Positions 1 through 7,159 of a stretch of 20,903 bases of DNA are shown piece by piece; positions within the stretch are counted from its first letter, which is position 1, and every line of letters starts with the position of its first letter. The notes beneath the pieces are model-generated. The model was not told the origin of the DNA. It searched no databases and saw only the letters and a list, made by a program, of their open reading frames with translations. Position numbers and translations under genes: made by a program. Source of the DNA: a bacterium UBP6_UBA1177 (lineage in GTDB: Bacteria > UBP6 > UBA1177); assembly GCA_002310995.1 (NCBI GenBank), contig DBYV01000030.1, forward strand, positions 1 to 20,903, in the 5' to 3' direction.

Positions 1-107
1 GCCTCGCCTTTGTCCAGTTTCGGTTTCCTTTTGCATGACACCGAAGATAGAAGAGTAAGGGTGATGACGAGAAACATAATGATTGCGAACTTAAAATTGA
101 ATTTCAT
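1..107 (-). CDS. Lipoprotein, probable efflux adaptor (partial, 3' end outside window)
   Basis: Only the first 35 codons are visible; the gene runs off the left edge. The start ATG at 107 is preceded by a strong Shine-Dalgarno GGAGGAA at 111-117, just after the tetR stop at 121. The protein begins with a few basic residues, then a hydrophobic stretch (about residues 8-21), then SSVSC, a lipobox with Cys25, followed by a basic stretch KRKPK. That is a type II (lipoprotein) signal peptide. Genes following tolC and a TetR regulator are often the periplasmic adaptor (membrane fusion protein) of an RND or ABC exporter, and such adaptors are frequently lipoproteins. The adaptor role is inferred from context only; the lipoprotein signal is seen directly. 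Confidence 0.75.
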   Translation of the reverse strand, partial: MKFNFKFAIIMFLVITLTLLSSVSCKRKPKLDKGE

Positions 108-120
108 TGTTTCCTCCAAA

Positions 121-804
121 TTAATTTTTATCTTTAAATGTCGTTTTTATCAAAGCATCGAGACCGCTGATAATGAAGGCGGAAAACTCTTCATTAGTTG
201 TTTTTTCAAGGATTTCTCCCGAAAATTTCATCTTCGGTCCTTCCGTTGCCGAAACAGTCTCTTCTTTCCTTATTTTGAAAAGCATGATCAGAAATCCTGA
301 AATCATAGTGGAAACCGTTATGGCAACTTTGACGATACGCGGGTCGTCCTTTTCTCTGCCGGAGTATGCTGAGATCATCCCGCAAAGTATCTCAAGATCC
401 CTGTCGCGGTCGATTTTGATTTCGCGGATAAGATCGGGGATCGTCGTGACATATTTCTGTACTTCGCGTGCTGTATCTTCCGAAAATTCGAAAAGAGCGC
501 GCATTTCATCGTCTTTTGCCACGACTGAGAACGAAAAATCGCAGAAAGCTTTGATTTTTTCGGCAGGATTTACAGCCTTTTTCATCATTGCCTCGCATTT
601 TCCGTTCATTTTGTCGCGGAAATACCTGTAAGTCGCAATGATGAGGGCTTCTTTCGAATTAAAGTAATAGTAAAGCGCCGATTTCGTAAGTCCCGATTTT
701 TCTGCGACATCGTTCAAGGTGACCTTTTCTATGCCGTACTGCTGCATGAGCGAGACAAAATTCCGAAGAATGATCTCCTTTTTCTGCTCGGTGGAGATTT
801 TCAT
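121..804 (-). CDS. TetR/AcrR family transcriptional regulator
   Basis: A 227-residue DNA-binding regulator. The N-terminal helix-turn-helix spans about residues 28-49 (VTLNDVAEKSGLT, then the family-typical ALYYYFNSKEAL). The remaining part is a helical ligand-binding and dimerisation domain, too divergent to name a ligand. Its ATG overlaps the tolC stop by one base (TGATG), and GGAGGG inside the tolC 3' end serves as ribosome binding site, so the two are translationally coupled. It lies between the outer-membrane channel gene and a lipoprotein gene, so it most likely represses this efflux operon, including itself, and is released by an exported compound. That role is inference from context. 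A candidate operator lies in the tolC promoter at 2188-2203. Confidence 0.9.
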   Translation of the reverse strand: MKISTEQKKEIILRNFVSLMQQYGIEKVTLNDVAEKSGLTKSALYYYFNSKEALIIATYRYFRDKMNGKCEAMMKKAVNPAEKIKAFCDFSFSVVAKDDEMRALFEFSEDTAREVQKYVTTIPDLIREIKIDRDRDLEILCGMISAYSGREKDDPRIVKVAITVSTMISGFLIMLFKIRKEETVSATEGPKMKFSGEILEKTTNEEFSAFIISGLDALIKTTFKDKN

Positions 805-2123
805 CAGTTCCCTCCGTCGGTAATGCTGCCGTATTCGGCGCCGATTGTGATTGCAAGGGTGTGAAGCGCGACTTCGTGCTCGTACATCGCGGTGAGAAGA
901 CCGAGTTTTGCGCTTCTGAGCGAAAGCGATGCCGCGAGAAGGTCAGTTTCTGTCGTCATTTTCGCTTTGTATTTGTCTTCTTCGATCCTGAGGTTTTCTT
1001 CCGCAGATTCGATTTCTCGCTTTGAAATTTCGATAGCTAAAGCTTTTGTTTCGACATCGTTTTCAAGCTGGGTGAGCTGAAGCGAAAGCTGCTTTCTCGT
1101 TTCCGCGTTTTCAAGGCGTGTCTGAACTTTTTTGTGTTTTGACTGCTTGATGTCGAAAGCGGTTTTGCCCCAGTCGAAACCTATCGCCCACGAAAGCTGT
1201 CCGCCGATGTAAAGAGTGTTTTCGGGCGAGCTTCCACCGGCATCCCAGTTCTTTTTGTAGCCTGCTACAAGGGCTAAAGTCGGAATAAGCGGCTGAGCCG
1301 AAAGCATTTCGGAATATTCGGAAATACTTTCGCTTTTTTCAAGAAGTTTGTATTCAAGCCTGTTGTCAAGCATTATTTTTTCAAGCTGCTGATTGTCCGC
1401 CGACAGATTTTTTTCGGTAACTTCCTTCTTTTCAAGTTCGAAAGAGTCCGCCGGTTTGTTTATGAGGATCCCGATATTTCTTTTTATCAGGTTAGTGTTG
1501 CCTGTAACTGTCTGGATCTGCTGCTCGAGTTTTGTCATCTCGATTTCGATTTTGAGAACCGAACGCTTGTCGACAACGCCTGCGTCGTAGAAATTTTTCG
1601 CCTGCTCGTAGTATTTCTGAAGCTGTTCTTTGGTTTCGTTCAAAATTTCCATGCTTTCATTGAGCAGCTGATAGTTGTAGAAAAGGTTCATAACCTGAAG
1701 TTTGAGCTGGTCTGACGAAAGTTCGCGCTGGAGTTTCGCGATGTCTTCTGCCGTTTCAAGGCTTTTGTAGCCGTAGGAGACGCTCCAGAGCGGCGTTATC
1801 GGCTGAACGACAGTTATTCCGAGAGTTCTGCTTTTGTCGGGGAAAGAGACCGGGACGCTCATTCCGGCGACACTCATAGAACCTTCTTCGGGTTTATATT
1901 TCATCCATGTTACGCTTGCATCGAGAGTCGCTGTCGGCAGAAACGAAAAAACGCTTCCGTCCTTGCCGCTTTTCGCAGCCGCTTCGCTTTCCTGCATAGC
2001 TTTTATCTTATCGCTTTCCTTAAGTGTGCGCTCGATGCACTCCTCAAGCGAAATGGTTTCGGCAGCCGCATAAAAACAAGCGAACAAAATCAAAAGCGCT
2101 GCCGCAAAATTTTTCAATCTCAT
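804..2123 (-). CDS. TolC-type outer membrane efflux protein
   Basis: A 439-residue outer membrane efflux channel of the TolC/OEP family. It would trimerise to span the outer membrane and periplasm and export substrates delivered by an inner-membrane pump through a periplasmic adaptor. The start at 2123 is chosen over an upstream in-frame ATG at 2171 because AGGAGGG sits just before it (2127-2133) and a clean signal peptide follows (hydrophobic core, then CFYAAA before ETISLEECI). The mature protein opens with the family-typical SLEECIERTL and shows two long-helix halves with many Glu/Lys/Leu residues (for example LEQQIQTVTGN and LENDVETKALAIEIS). Length matches the family. It is first in the operon, followed by tetR and the lipoprotein. 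Which pump it serves is not visible. Confidence 0.92.
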   Translation of the reverse strand: MRLKNFAAALLILFACFYAAAETISLEECIERTLKESDKIKAMQESEAAAKSGKDGSVFSFLPTATLDASVTWMKYKPEEGSMSVAGMSVPVSFPDKSRTLGITVVQPITPLWSVSYGYKSLETAEDIAKLQRELSSDQLKLQVMNLFYNYQLLNESMEILNETKEQLQKYYEQAKNFYDAGVVDKRSVLKIEIEMTKLEQQIQTVTGNTNLIKRNIGILINKPADSFELEKKEVTEKNLSADNQQLEKIMLDNRLEYKLLEKSESISEYSEMLSAQPLIPTLALVAGYKKNWDAGGSSPENTLYIGGQLSWAIGFDWGKTAFDIKQSKHKKVQTRLENAETRKQLSLQLTQLENDVETKALAIEISKREIESAEENLRIEEDKYKAKMTTETDLLAASLSLRSAKLGLLTAMYEHEVALHTLAITIGAEYGSITDGGN

Positions 2124-2182
2124 GTTCCCTCCTGAATTTTTGAACATTCGAGCAAAAAAGACAAAAAACAAAAAACTGGTGA

Positions 2183-2210
2183 TTTGTAGCCAAAATCAAG
2201 GCTGTGTCAA
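2183..2210 (-). promoter_or_regulatory. Promoter of the tolC-tetR efflux operon
   Basis: On the minus strand a perfect -35 TTGACA (2205-2210) is followed by a 16-base spacer and TACAAA (2183-2188) as a -10 candidate. It points at tolC with a leader of about 55 bases. The -10 matches consensus in only four of six positions, which would suit a regulated promoter. Confidence 0.5.
2188..2203. promoter_or_regulatory. Candidate TetR operator (inverted repeat in promoter spacer)
   Basis: AGCC (2188-2191) and GGCT (2200-2203) form an inverted repeat with an 8-base centre, sitting almost exactly between the -35 and -10 of the tolC promoter. TetR-family repressors commonly bind short palindromes in this position. 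The arms are only four bases, so this is a suggestion from position and symmetry rather than a recognised motif. Confidence 0.3.
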
Positions 2211-2245
2211 TAGTTTTAAACAATAAAAATTATAATTTGCTGATA

Positions 2246-3031
2246 TTATTCGTTAATTTCTGAGGATAGTAAATTTTCTTCCTCGAAGTTCCATGTGGAA
2301 GACAAATCGTTGTTTTCACAGACTATAATCATTTTTATGCTTGAAAATCCGTCAAAATTCTTATTTATTCCAGCTGAGCCTATGAATGTCATGTGAGTGT
2401 CTCCGATAGAGCCGCTGCAGCCGAAATCGATTTTGTTTTCATTATTTTTCATTGAAGCGGCATAAGAGCATAAAAAGGATTGTCCGCAGGAAAAGATGTC
2501 CCAGGTCTTACCGTCGAAAAGCGGAGTTCTCGGCATGAAATATACGTAACTGCGAAGAGCCGAAGGATAGTGCGGAACAAAATCTTCGGGGCAGTAGGAA
2601 GTTGAAGTGTCGATTTTCTGCGAATAGGTGCCGTCTTTCATCAGAGGCTTCAAAACCGGGTCGAATCTGCCTTTTGTTTTTCCTTCAAGAGTCAGAATAT
2701 TGTTTGAAAAAGTCCGTTTTTCGTGAGCTGTGTAGTTGTTTTCAAAAGTCTGGATTTTTCCCGATTTATATGTGATTTTTCCGGTTTCTCTGATTTTTTT
2801 GTTTAGAACCGCCTCGGCTTTGAACTCGAAAGTCGTTCCGCCGGAACTTAAAAAAATGTTTTTTAATTTTTCCTTTATCGACTCAGCTTTAAGCGAGGTG
2901 CTGCTGAAATCGCCTTCTTTGAGACTTTGATAGAGGAAAAAGCCTGCAATAAGTCCTAAAATCAGGCAGAATCTGAAAAATGCCTGAATGAGAAGTTTTT
3001 TCTTTTTTTCAGGACTCATTTGCCTGCTCAT
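2246..3031 (-). CDS. Single-pass membrane protein of unknown function, overlapping dnaB
   Basis: I do not recognise this 261-residue protein. It has a basic N-terminus (PEKKKK), one strong membrane segment at about residues 14-36, then about 225 residues predicted to lie outside the cytoplasm. The outer part is polar, probably beta-rich, and has five cysteines (147, 182, 188, 205, 238) that could form disulfides. Its start lies inside the 3' end of dnaB in another frame (23-base overlap). A second in-frame ATG at 3019 is also possible; neither has a good Shine-Dalgarno, so translation is probably coupled to dnaB termination. A functional link to replication is not implied, since co-transcription alone could explain the arrangement. 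Confidence 0.75.
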   Translation of the reverse strand: MSRQMSPEKKKKLLIQAFFRFCLILGLIAGFFLYQSLKEGDFSSTSLKAESIKEKLKNIFLSSGGTTFEFKAEAVLNKKIRETGKITYKSGKIQTFENNYTAHEKRTFSNNILTLEGKTKGRFDPVLKPLMKDGTYSQKIDTSTSYCPEDFVPHYPSALRSYVYFMPRTPLFDGKTWDIFSCGQSFLCSYAASMKNNENKIDFGCSGSIGDTHMTFIGSAGINKNFDGFSSIKMIIVCENNDLSSTWNFEEENLLSSEINE

Positions 3032-4424
3032 AGCTGTCTGCTGCCGGATCGAGTTGCATGAATTTCATGTAGTGCGGAACGAAGCGGAATCTGATGCTTC
3101 CGGTAGGTCCGTGTCTGTTTTTCTCAACAAAAATTTCGGCTTCGTTGTTTTTCTCTTCCTCTTTTTTCTTGTAGGCGTCTTCTCTGTGGATGAACATTAC
3201 CATATCGGCATCCTGCTCTATCGAACCCGAATCTTTGAGGTCGCTCAGCATCGGTTTGTTGCTGCTAAATTCCACTTTTCCGCCGCGGCGCTCTTCTATT
3301 TTTCTGTTGAGCTGCGCCATTGCGATTATCGGAATTCCCAGATCTTTCGCCAGTTTCTTGATGTTTTTGGAGTTGTATTCGACCTGACGGACTTTATCTT
3401 CTTTAAAAACATTGGAATCCATGAGCTGGAGATAGTCGATAAATATGCAGTCAAGCTTGTTCGGGGTCGTTCTGTTTGGATTCGGAGTCTTTCTGAGCTC
3501 CGCATCGAGCTTCTTTGCTTTGGAACGCAGTTCAGGAATGGTCAGAGAAGATGATTCGTCAATGAAAATCGGGAGATTGGCTGTGGCGTCAAAGTTTCCC
3601 CAAAGTCTTGTTATTTCATCTGTGTCAAACTTTGCGTTAAGCAGACTTTTTGAATTTATACTGCACTCTATGCTGACAAACCTGTTTAGAATCTGTTGTG
3701 CCGGCATTTCGAGAGAGAAGAAAAGAACGTTGAGATTCTGTTTTGCTATAGATAAAGCGATATTTATTGCAAAACCAGTCTTTCCCATACCGGGACGCCC
3801 TGCGATAATAACCATGTCGCCCGGTTTGAGACCGCTGCTCATTGCGTCGAGACGTGAATAACCTGACGAGATGCCGAGAAGTGATGAATTCTTGCTCGAC
3901 TGTTCCTTGATTCTTTCGAGCAGATCGCCCATAAGAGTTTTGAAGGGCAGCACCGAGTTTGTGTGCTTGCGGTTACCGAGTGCAATCAGCTCGTTTGTCG
4001 TTTTGTCTGAAAGTTCATCGAAGTTGCTTCTCTGCTGACTTGAATTGTCTATAGCGTTCGAGCATATTTCGATAAGTGAGCGGTGAAGTGATTTTTCAAG
4101 GATGATTTCGCAGTATTGTTCCAAAGTCTCTATCGAATATATCGGTGCGTTTTTTGCCAGATCGAAAACGAAAGAGGATTCCGGTGGATTCTGGATTTTT
4201 GAGAATTCATTGATTACAGTCAGAACATCAGGTGTTCTCTGCGATTCAAAAATAGCCTTTATAATCCGAAATACTACAGCGTGACGCTCTTGTGAAAAGT
4301 CTTCGGGCAGAAGTCCGAAACCTTCAATATCGCCGTAAAGTTTGCCGTCGTTGAGGAGGCATCCCAGAAGAGCAGCCTCAATGTCTGGATTCGACGGCAG
4401 TATCCTGAAAGATGAGTCTTCCAT
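3009..4424 (-). CDS. dnaB: Replicative DNA helicase DnaB
   Basis: Hexameric 5'-3' helicase that unwinds DNA ahead of the replisome. The protein has 471 residues, the usual length. The N-terminal domain (about residues 10-110, NPDIEAALLGCLL) precedes a linker and the RecA-like ATPase domain with Walker A GRPGMGKT (209-216), Walker B IFIDYLQL (327-334), AQLNRKIEERR and the DLKDSGSIEQDAD segment. The start at 4424 (MEDSSF) is preferred over an in-frame TTG at 4463, because that TTG lies between the -10 element and the expected transcript start of the dnaB promoter. The Shine-Dalgarno is weak. It follows rplI in the widespread rpsF-rpsR-rplI-dnaB order but has its own promoter. No intein or truncation was seen. 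Confidence 0.97.
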   Translation of the reverse strand: MEDSSFRILPSNPDIEAALLGCLLNDGKLYGDIEGFGLLPEDFSQERHAVVFRIIKAIFESQRTPDVLTVINEFSKIQNPPESSFVFDLAKNAPIYSIETLEQYCEIILEKSLHRSLIEICSNAIDNSSQQRSNFDELSDKTTNELIALGNRKHTNSVLPFKTLMGDLLERIKEQSSKNSSLLGISSGYSRLDAMSSGLKPGDMVIIAGRPGMGKTGFAINIALSIAKQNLNVLFFSLEMPAQQILNRFVSIECSINSKSLLNAKFDTDEITRLWGNFDATANLPIFIDESSSLTIPELRSKAKKLDAELRKTPNPNRTTPNKLDCIFIDYLQLMDSNVFKEDKVRQVEYNSKNIKKLAKDLGIPIIAMAQLNRKIEERRGGKVEFSSNKPMLSDLKDSGSIEQDADMVMFIHREDAYKKKEEEKNNEAEIFVEKNRHGPTGSIRFRFVPHYMKFMQLDPAADSYEQANES

Positions 4425-4465
4425 GAATGTTTTTTCTCTAAATAGGTCAATAAAAAAACGCAAAT

Positions 4466-4493
4466 ATTGTAATGTGAAACGTTAAAATGTCAA
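4466..4493 (-). promoter_or_regulatory. dnaB promoter
   Basis: The minus strand reads TTGACA (4488-4493), a 16-base spacer and TACAAT (4466-4471), close to the vegetative sigma consensus. The expected transcript start is near 4459, giving a leader of about 35 bases to the ATG at 4424. dnaB can therefore be expressed separately from the ribosomal protein genes upstream. Confidence 0.65.
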
Positions 4494-4539
4494 TTTTTTG
4501 ACTGAGAATCAGGTATGCGGGGGAAAAGATTGAAAAAAG

Positions 4540-5016
4540 TTATTCAGCTGCCTGAACCGGTGCTTCTTCGCTGTCTTCAGAAACTACGAAAAGCTTGAAA
4601 ACGCCGCGGACTTCTCTGAAAAGTTTGACTTCGACTTCGTAAACGCCGCTTTTCTTGATGTTTGTGTCAAGAACGAGATCTCTGTGGTCGATTTCAAAAC
4701 CTTTTTCTTTAAGTGCGTCGCCGATTTCTCTGCTTGTTACACTGCCGAAAAGTTTGCCTTCGTCGCCGACTTTCTTGCTGATTTTGATTTCACATGCAGC
4801 AAGTTTTGAAGCGAGGTCGTTAGCTTTTGCAAGTTCGACATTGATCTTCTTTTCAATCATTCTTTTGTTGAACTCAAGCTGTTTTACGCTTTTTTCGTTT
4901 GCAACGAGTGCAAATCCCTGCGGAATGAGGTAGTTACGTGCATAGCCGTCTTTTACTTTTACGACTTCGCCCGCTTTGCCGAGTTTTTCAACATCTTTCG
5001 CAAGTATAACGTTCAT
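4540..5016 (-). CDS. rplI: Large ribosomal subunit protein bL9
   Basis: Ribosomal protein L9, 158 residues, binds 23S rRNA near the L1 stalk base. The N-terminal rRNA-binding domain carries the family signature (VILAKDVEKLGKAGEVVKVKDGYARNYLIP). A central helix with many Lys/Glu (about 45-75) links it to the C-terminal domain, ending VEVKLFREVRGVFKLFVV plus a short acidic tail. The start is set by AGGAGG at 5022-5027, which overlaps the rpsR stop; the gap to rpsR is 9 bases, so they are co-transcribed. Length is slightly above the E. coli protein, with nothing missing. Confidence 0.97.
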   Translation of the reverse strand: MNVILAKDVEKLGKAGEVVKVKDGYARNYLIPQGFALVANEKSVKQLEFNKRMIEKKINVELAKANDLASKLAACEIKISKKVGDEGKLFGSVTSREIGDALKEKGFEIDHRDLVLDTNIKKSGVYEVEVKLFREVRGVFKLFVVSEDSEEAPVQAAE

Positions 5017-5025
5017 TTCAACCTC

Positions 5026-5250
5026 CTATCTTCCGGTTACGGTGTAGGGAAGGAGCGCGATAGATCTTGCTCTTTTGATTTCTCTCGAAAGCTCTCTCTG
5101 GTGTTTCGCGCATACGCCGCTGATTCTTCTCGGGATGATTTTACCTCTCTCGGTGATGTAGTTGAGAAGAAGATCTACATTTTTATAGTCCGGTTCTACT
5201 TCAGTGTGAAGACAGAAACGGCAGACTTTTCTTTTTTTGTATGAAGCCAT
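5026..5250 (-). CDS. rpsR: Small ribosomal subunit protein bS18
   Basis: Ribosomal protein S18, 74 residues, which pairs with S6 on the 30S platform. The core is clear: NVDLLLNYITERGKIIPRRISG, CAKHQRELSREIKRARSIALLPY. It is the cysteine-containing form, with CRFC at residues 10-13 and a further CAKH (Cys47, His50), a pattern able to bind zinc; related forms in other bacteria have lost these cysteines. A good ribosome binding site AAGGAGA precedes the ATG, 15 bases after the rpsF stop. No ssb or priB gene lies between rpsF and rpsR, unlike many genomes. Confidence 0.97.
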   Translation of the reverse strand: MASYKKRKVCRFCLHTEVEPDYKNVDLLLNYITERGKIIPRRISGVCAKHQRELSREIKRARSIALLPYTVTGR

Positions 5251-5265
5251 GATATTCTCCTTAAA

Positions 5266-5751
5266 TTAAAGTGTTACGTCCTCTTCTTCTTCACCGGCGT
5301 TGCTCAGTGATTTCTGAAGTTCTTCGTTGTATTTTCTTGCGTCTTCGAAACCGTTTTTTCCGTCTTCATAAGCCTGTTCCGGAGAAGATTTCTTTTCCTG
5401 TTTCTCGAAAAGGGAAGCGATTCCTTTTGCAGATTCGAGCATTTCATCGAGATTTTCGACTTTTTCAACCTTTACCGACATGAACTTAAGAACGTATTCC
5501 CAAATGTTGAAGTTTCTTTCAACTTCTTCAACCATTTTGCCGTTTCCGATGATGTCGAAAAGCAGGTAGTGACCTTTAAGATTCTTTTTGATTTCGTAAG
5601 CAAGCTTTCTTTCGCCCCATGAACGAAGAGAAACGACTTTGCCACCGAAATCGTTGACGATAGCGTCTACACGCTCAGCGAATTGCTTAATTGCTTCCGG
5701 GCCGCCTTCGGGCTTGAGGATAGCAGTAAGCTCGTAGTGTTTTCTTTCCAT
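5266..5751 (-). CDS. rpsF: Small ribosomal subunit protein bS6
   Basis: Ribosomal protein S6, 161 residues. Residues 1-100 form the conserved ferredoxin-like domain (RKHYELTAILKPEGG, then WGERKLAYEIKKNLKGHYLLF and NIWEYVLKFM), which binds S18 and 16S rRNA. Residues about 101-161 are an acidic, probably helical or disordered extension ending GEEEEDVTL, longer than in E. coli S6. In E. coli the Glu-rich S6 tail is a target of RimK glutamylation; whether that applies here cannot be judged. AAGGAGGA lies just upstream of the ATG. It is the first gene of rpsF-rpsR-rplI. Confidence 0.97.
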   Translation of the reverse strand: MERKHYELTAILKPEGGPEAIKQFAERVDAIVNDFGGKVVSLRSWGERKLAYEIKKNLKGHYLLFDIIGNGKMVEEVERNFNIWEYVLKFMSVKVEKVENLDEMLESAKGIASLFEKQEKKSSPEQAYEDGKNGFEDARKYNEELQKSLSNAGEEEEDVTL

Positions 5752-5783
5752 AATTCCTCCTTACGGGTATAAAGTCCAAAACA

Positions 5784-5811
5784 TTGAACAAGGAGACTTT
5801 CCACTGTTCAA
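5784..5811 (-). promoter_or_regulatory. Inverted repeat in the rpsF leader
   Basis: TTGAACA (5784-5790) and TGTTCAA (5805-5811) form a perfect 7-bp stem with a 14-base loop in the transcribed leader of rpsF, just after the predicted transcript start and about 30 bases before the ATG. Leaders of rpsF operons are often bound by the S6:S18 complex for autoregulation. I could not match that conserved RNA motif here, so only the hairpin is claimed. Confidence 0.4.
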
Positions 5812-5829
5812 AAAACAATTAGCGCGAGG

Positions 5830-5857
5830 AGTATAGTGAAAAAAGTCAGAAAAGCAA
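5830..5857 (-). promoter_or_regulatory. Promoter of rpsF-rpsR-rplI
   Basis: The minus strand has TTGCTT (5852-5857), a 16-base spacer and TATACT (5830-5835). The predicted transcript start near 5823 gives a leader of about 70 bases. It is divergent from the promoter at 5892-5920. Confidence 0.5.
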
Positions 5858-5891
5858 GATTTTTGTCTGTTACAAGAAAAAACTGCTTCGT

Positions 5892-5920
5892 TTGACAAAG
5901 CGTTTTCTACAATTTAAAAT
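5892..5920 (+). promoter_or_regulatory. Promoter of the pseudoreceiver-hpt-trmB operon
   Basis: TTGACA (5892-5897), a 17-base spacer and TAAAAT (5915-5920) match the vegetative consensus well. The transcript should start near 5927, which leaves too little room for translation from a TTG at 5933 and supports the start at 5951. Confidence 0.65.
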
Positions 5921-5950
5921 AGTACGAATTTTTTGGTTCAGGGGGCTTTT

Positions 5951-7159
5951 TTGAAAAGGATTCTGGTCGTTGATTCGGATGAACAAGTCGCTTCAATTCT
6001 TACTTTGAAGCTGAAACAGGTCGGTTTTGAGGCCGCGTCTGCCGGAACTTCAGCCGATGCACTCAAAATCATTCCCGAGTTAAGACCCGACATTATCGTT
6101 TCCGAGATGATTCTGCCGAAAATGAGTGGTATCGACTTCATGAAAAGAGTCAAAATGAACCCTGAAATGATGCGTATCCCGTTCGTTTTCCTTTCGTCAT
6201 CACGCGATGTCGAAAACAAGATTCTCGCTTTGGACATGGGGGCGGCGGCTGTTTTGGCAAAGCCTCTTTTCATCAACGATTTACTGGAAAACCTTAAGGG
6301 AATTCTTGGAGAGTACGAGCTTAAAAACAGTTCCGCTTCTGAAGAAAATACTCCGGAAGGCGATATTTCCGATATTTCAGTACTGAATATCCTCAGCATT
6401 CTGCTTGAAAACAAATCTTCGGGTGAAGTCGAATTCTCAGCTTCATCCGAAAAGAGAGGGGTGATTTTCTGCGACTGCGGAAACGTCGTTCGTGCTGAGA
6501 CTGACGGAGGCGAAAACAAAGACGGAATGGAAGAGCTTTACAAAATCCTTTCGTGGTCTGACGGAACTTTTTCGGTAAATTACGGTGATGTCAATGTCGA
6601 AAGAAACATCTTTATTCCGCAGAAAAAGATAATCGAAAAATCGGCCGCATGGTTCAGGGAGTATTCGGCTCTGATTCATGTGATGCCTCCGGTCGATACA
6701 ATAGTTTATCTCGATTTTGAGAAGTTTGTCGAAAATCTTAACAAACTGCCTGACGATATTGATTCTGTTATCAAAAGTATCGGAGAGGGCGGCAGCAGAA
6801 TATGTGATATAATGGATGGCTGCTGCGGCAACAGACTTTCATCTGCGGCTCATTTGAAGCAGCTTTTTGATCTCGGGGTAATATCCGCGGAAAATAAGGA
6901 AGAACAGTCTGGCGATACTCAAGAGGAAAGTACGGATAAGCTTTTTGACAATGCCGGAAAAACCGTTTTTGAAGAGAAGCCAGAGTTGGTGGCCGCGCCT
7001 GTCGCGGAATCTGCCGGAGAAACTAAAACATCTGCTTGGGATGAACTTGCCAAAGAGCGTGCCCGCAAAGGAAAATCGGGTAAAATCGCACTTTTCGTGC
7101 TGCTTCTGGCGATAGCTGCCGCAATTATAATATTCATTTACTATCGGGGTTTGATATGA
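5951..7159 (+). CDS. Response-regulator-like protein: Glu receiver, DUF4388 (PATAN), C-terminal membrane anchor
   Basis: A 402-residue protein. Residues 1-118 are a CheY-like receiver (MKRILVVDSDEQ). The phosphoacceptor region reads PDIIVSEMILP, so the usual Asp is Glu52; one of the two acidic metal-pocket residues is Ser (VDSD), while the switch Ser (LSSS) and the Lys (AKP, Lys104) are kept. About 140-220 matches a DUF4388/PATAN domain (DISDISVLNILSILLE). About 235-315 looks like a helical or winged-helix segment. After an acidic linker, one membrane segment at about 379-398 ends the protein. The TTG at 5951 is chosen as start because AGGGGG lies at 5940-5945. The stop overlaps hpt by four bases (ATGA). 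It probably signals independently of phosphorylation at the inner membrane; that is inference and no partner is visible. Confidence 0.85.
   Translation: MKRILVVDSDEQVASILTLKLKQVGFEAASAGTSADALKIIPELRPDIIVSEMILPKMSGIDFMKRVKMNPEMMRIPFVFLSSSRDVENKILALDMGAAAVLAKPLFINDLLENLKGILGEYELKNSSASEENTPEGDISDISVLNILSILLENKSSGEVEFSASSEKRGVIFCDCGNVVRAETDGGENKDGMEELYKILSWSDGTFSVNYGDVNVERNIFIPQKKIIEKSAAWFREYSALIHVMPPVDTIVYLDFEKFVENLNKLPDDIDSVIKSIGEGGSRICDIMDGCCGNRLSSAAHLKQLFDLGVISAENKEEQSGDTQEESTDKLFDNAGKTVFEEKPELVAAPVAESAGETKTSAWDELAKERARKGKSGKIALFVLLLAIAAAIIIFIYYRGLI

Noticed and set aside
4425..4463. 13-residue N-terminal extension of DnaB from a TTG at 4463.
   Set aside because: It lies between the -10 element and the predicted transcript start and has no family similarity.
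4533..4556. Possible intrinsic terminator at the end of rplI on the minus strand (TTCAG/CTGAA stem, then T6).
   Set aside because: The stem is only five pairs, overlaps the stop codon region and is separated from the T run; dnaB downstream has its own promoter, but this hairpin is too weak to call.
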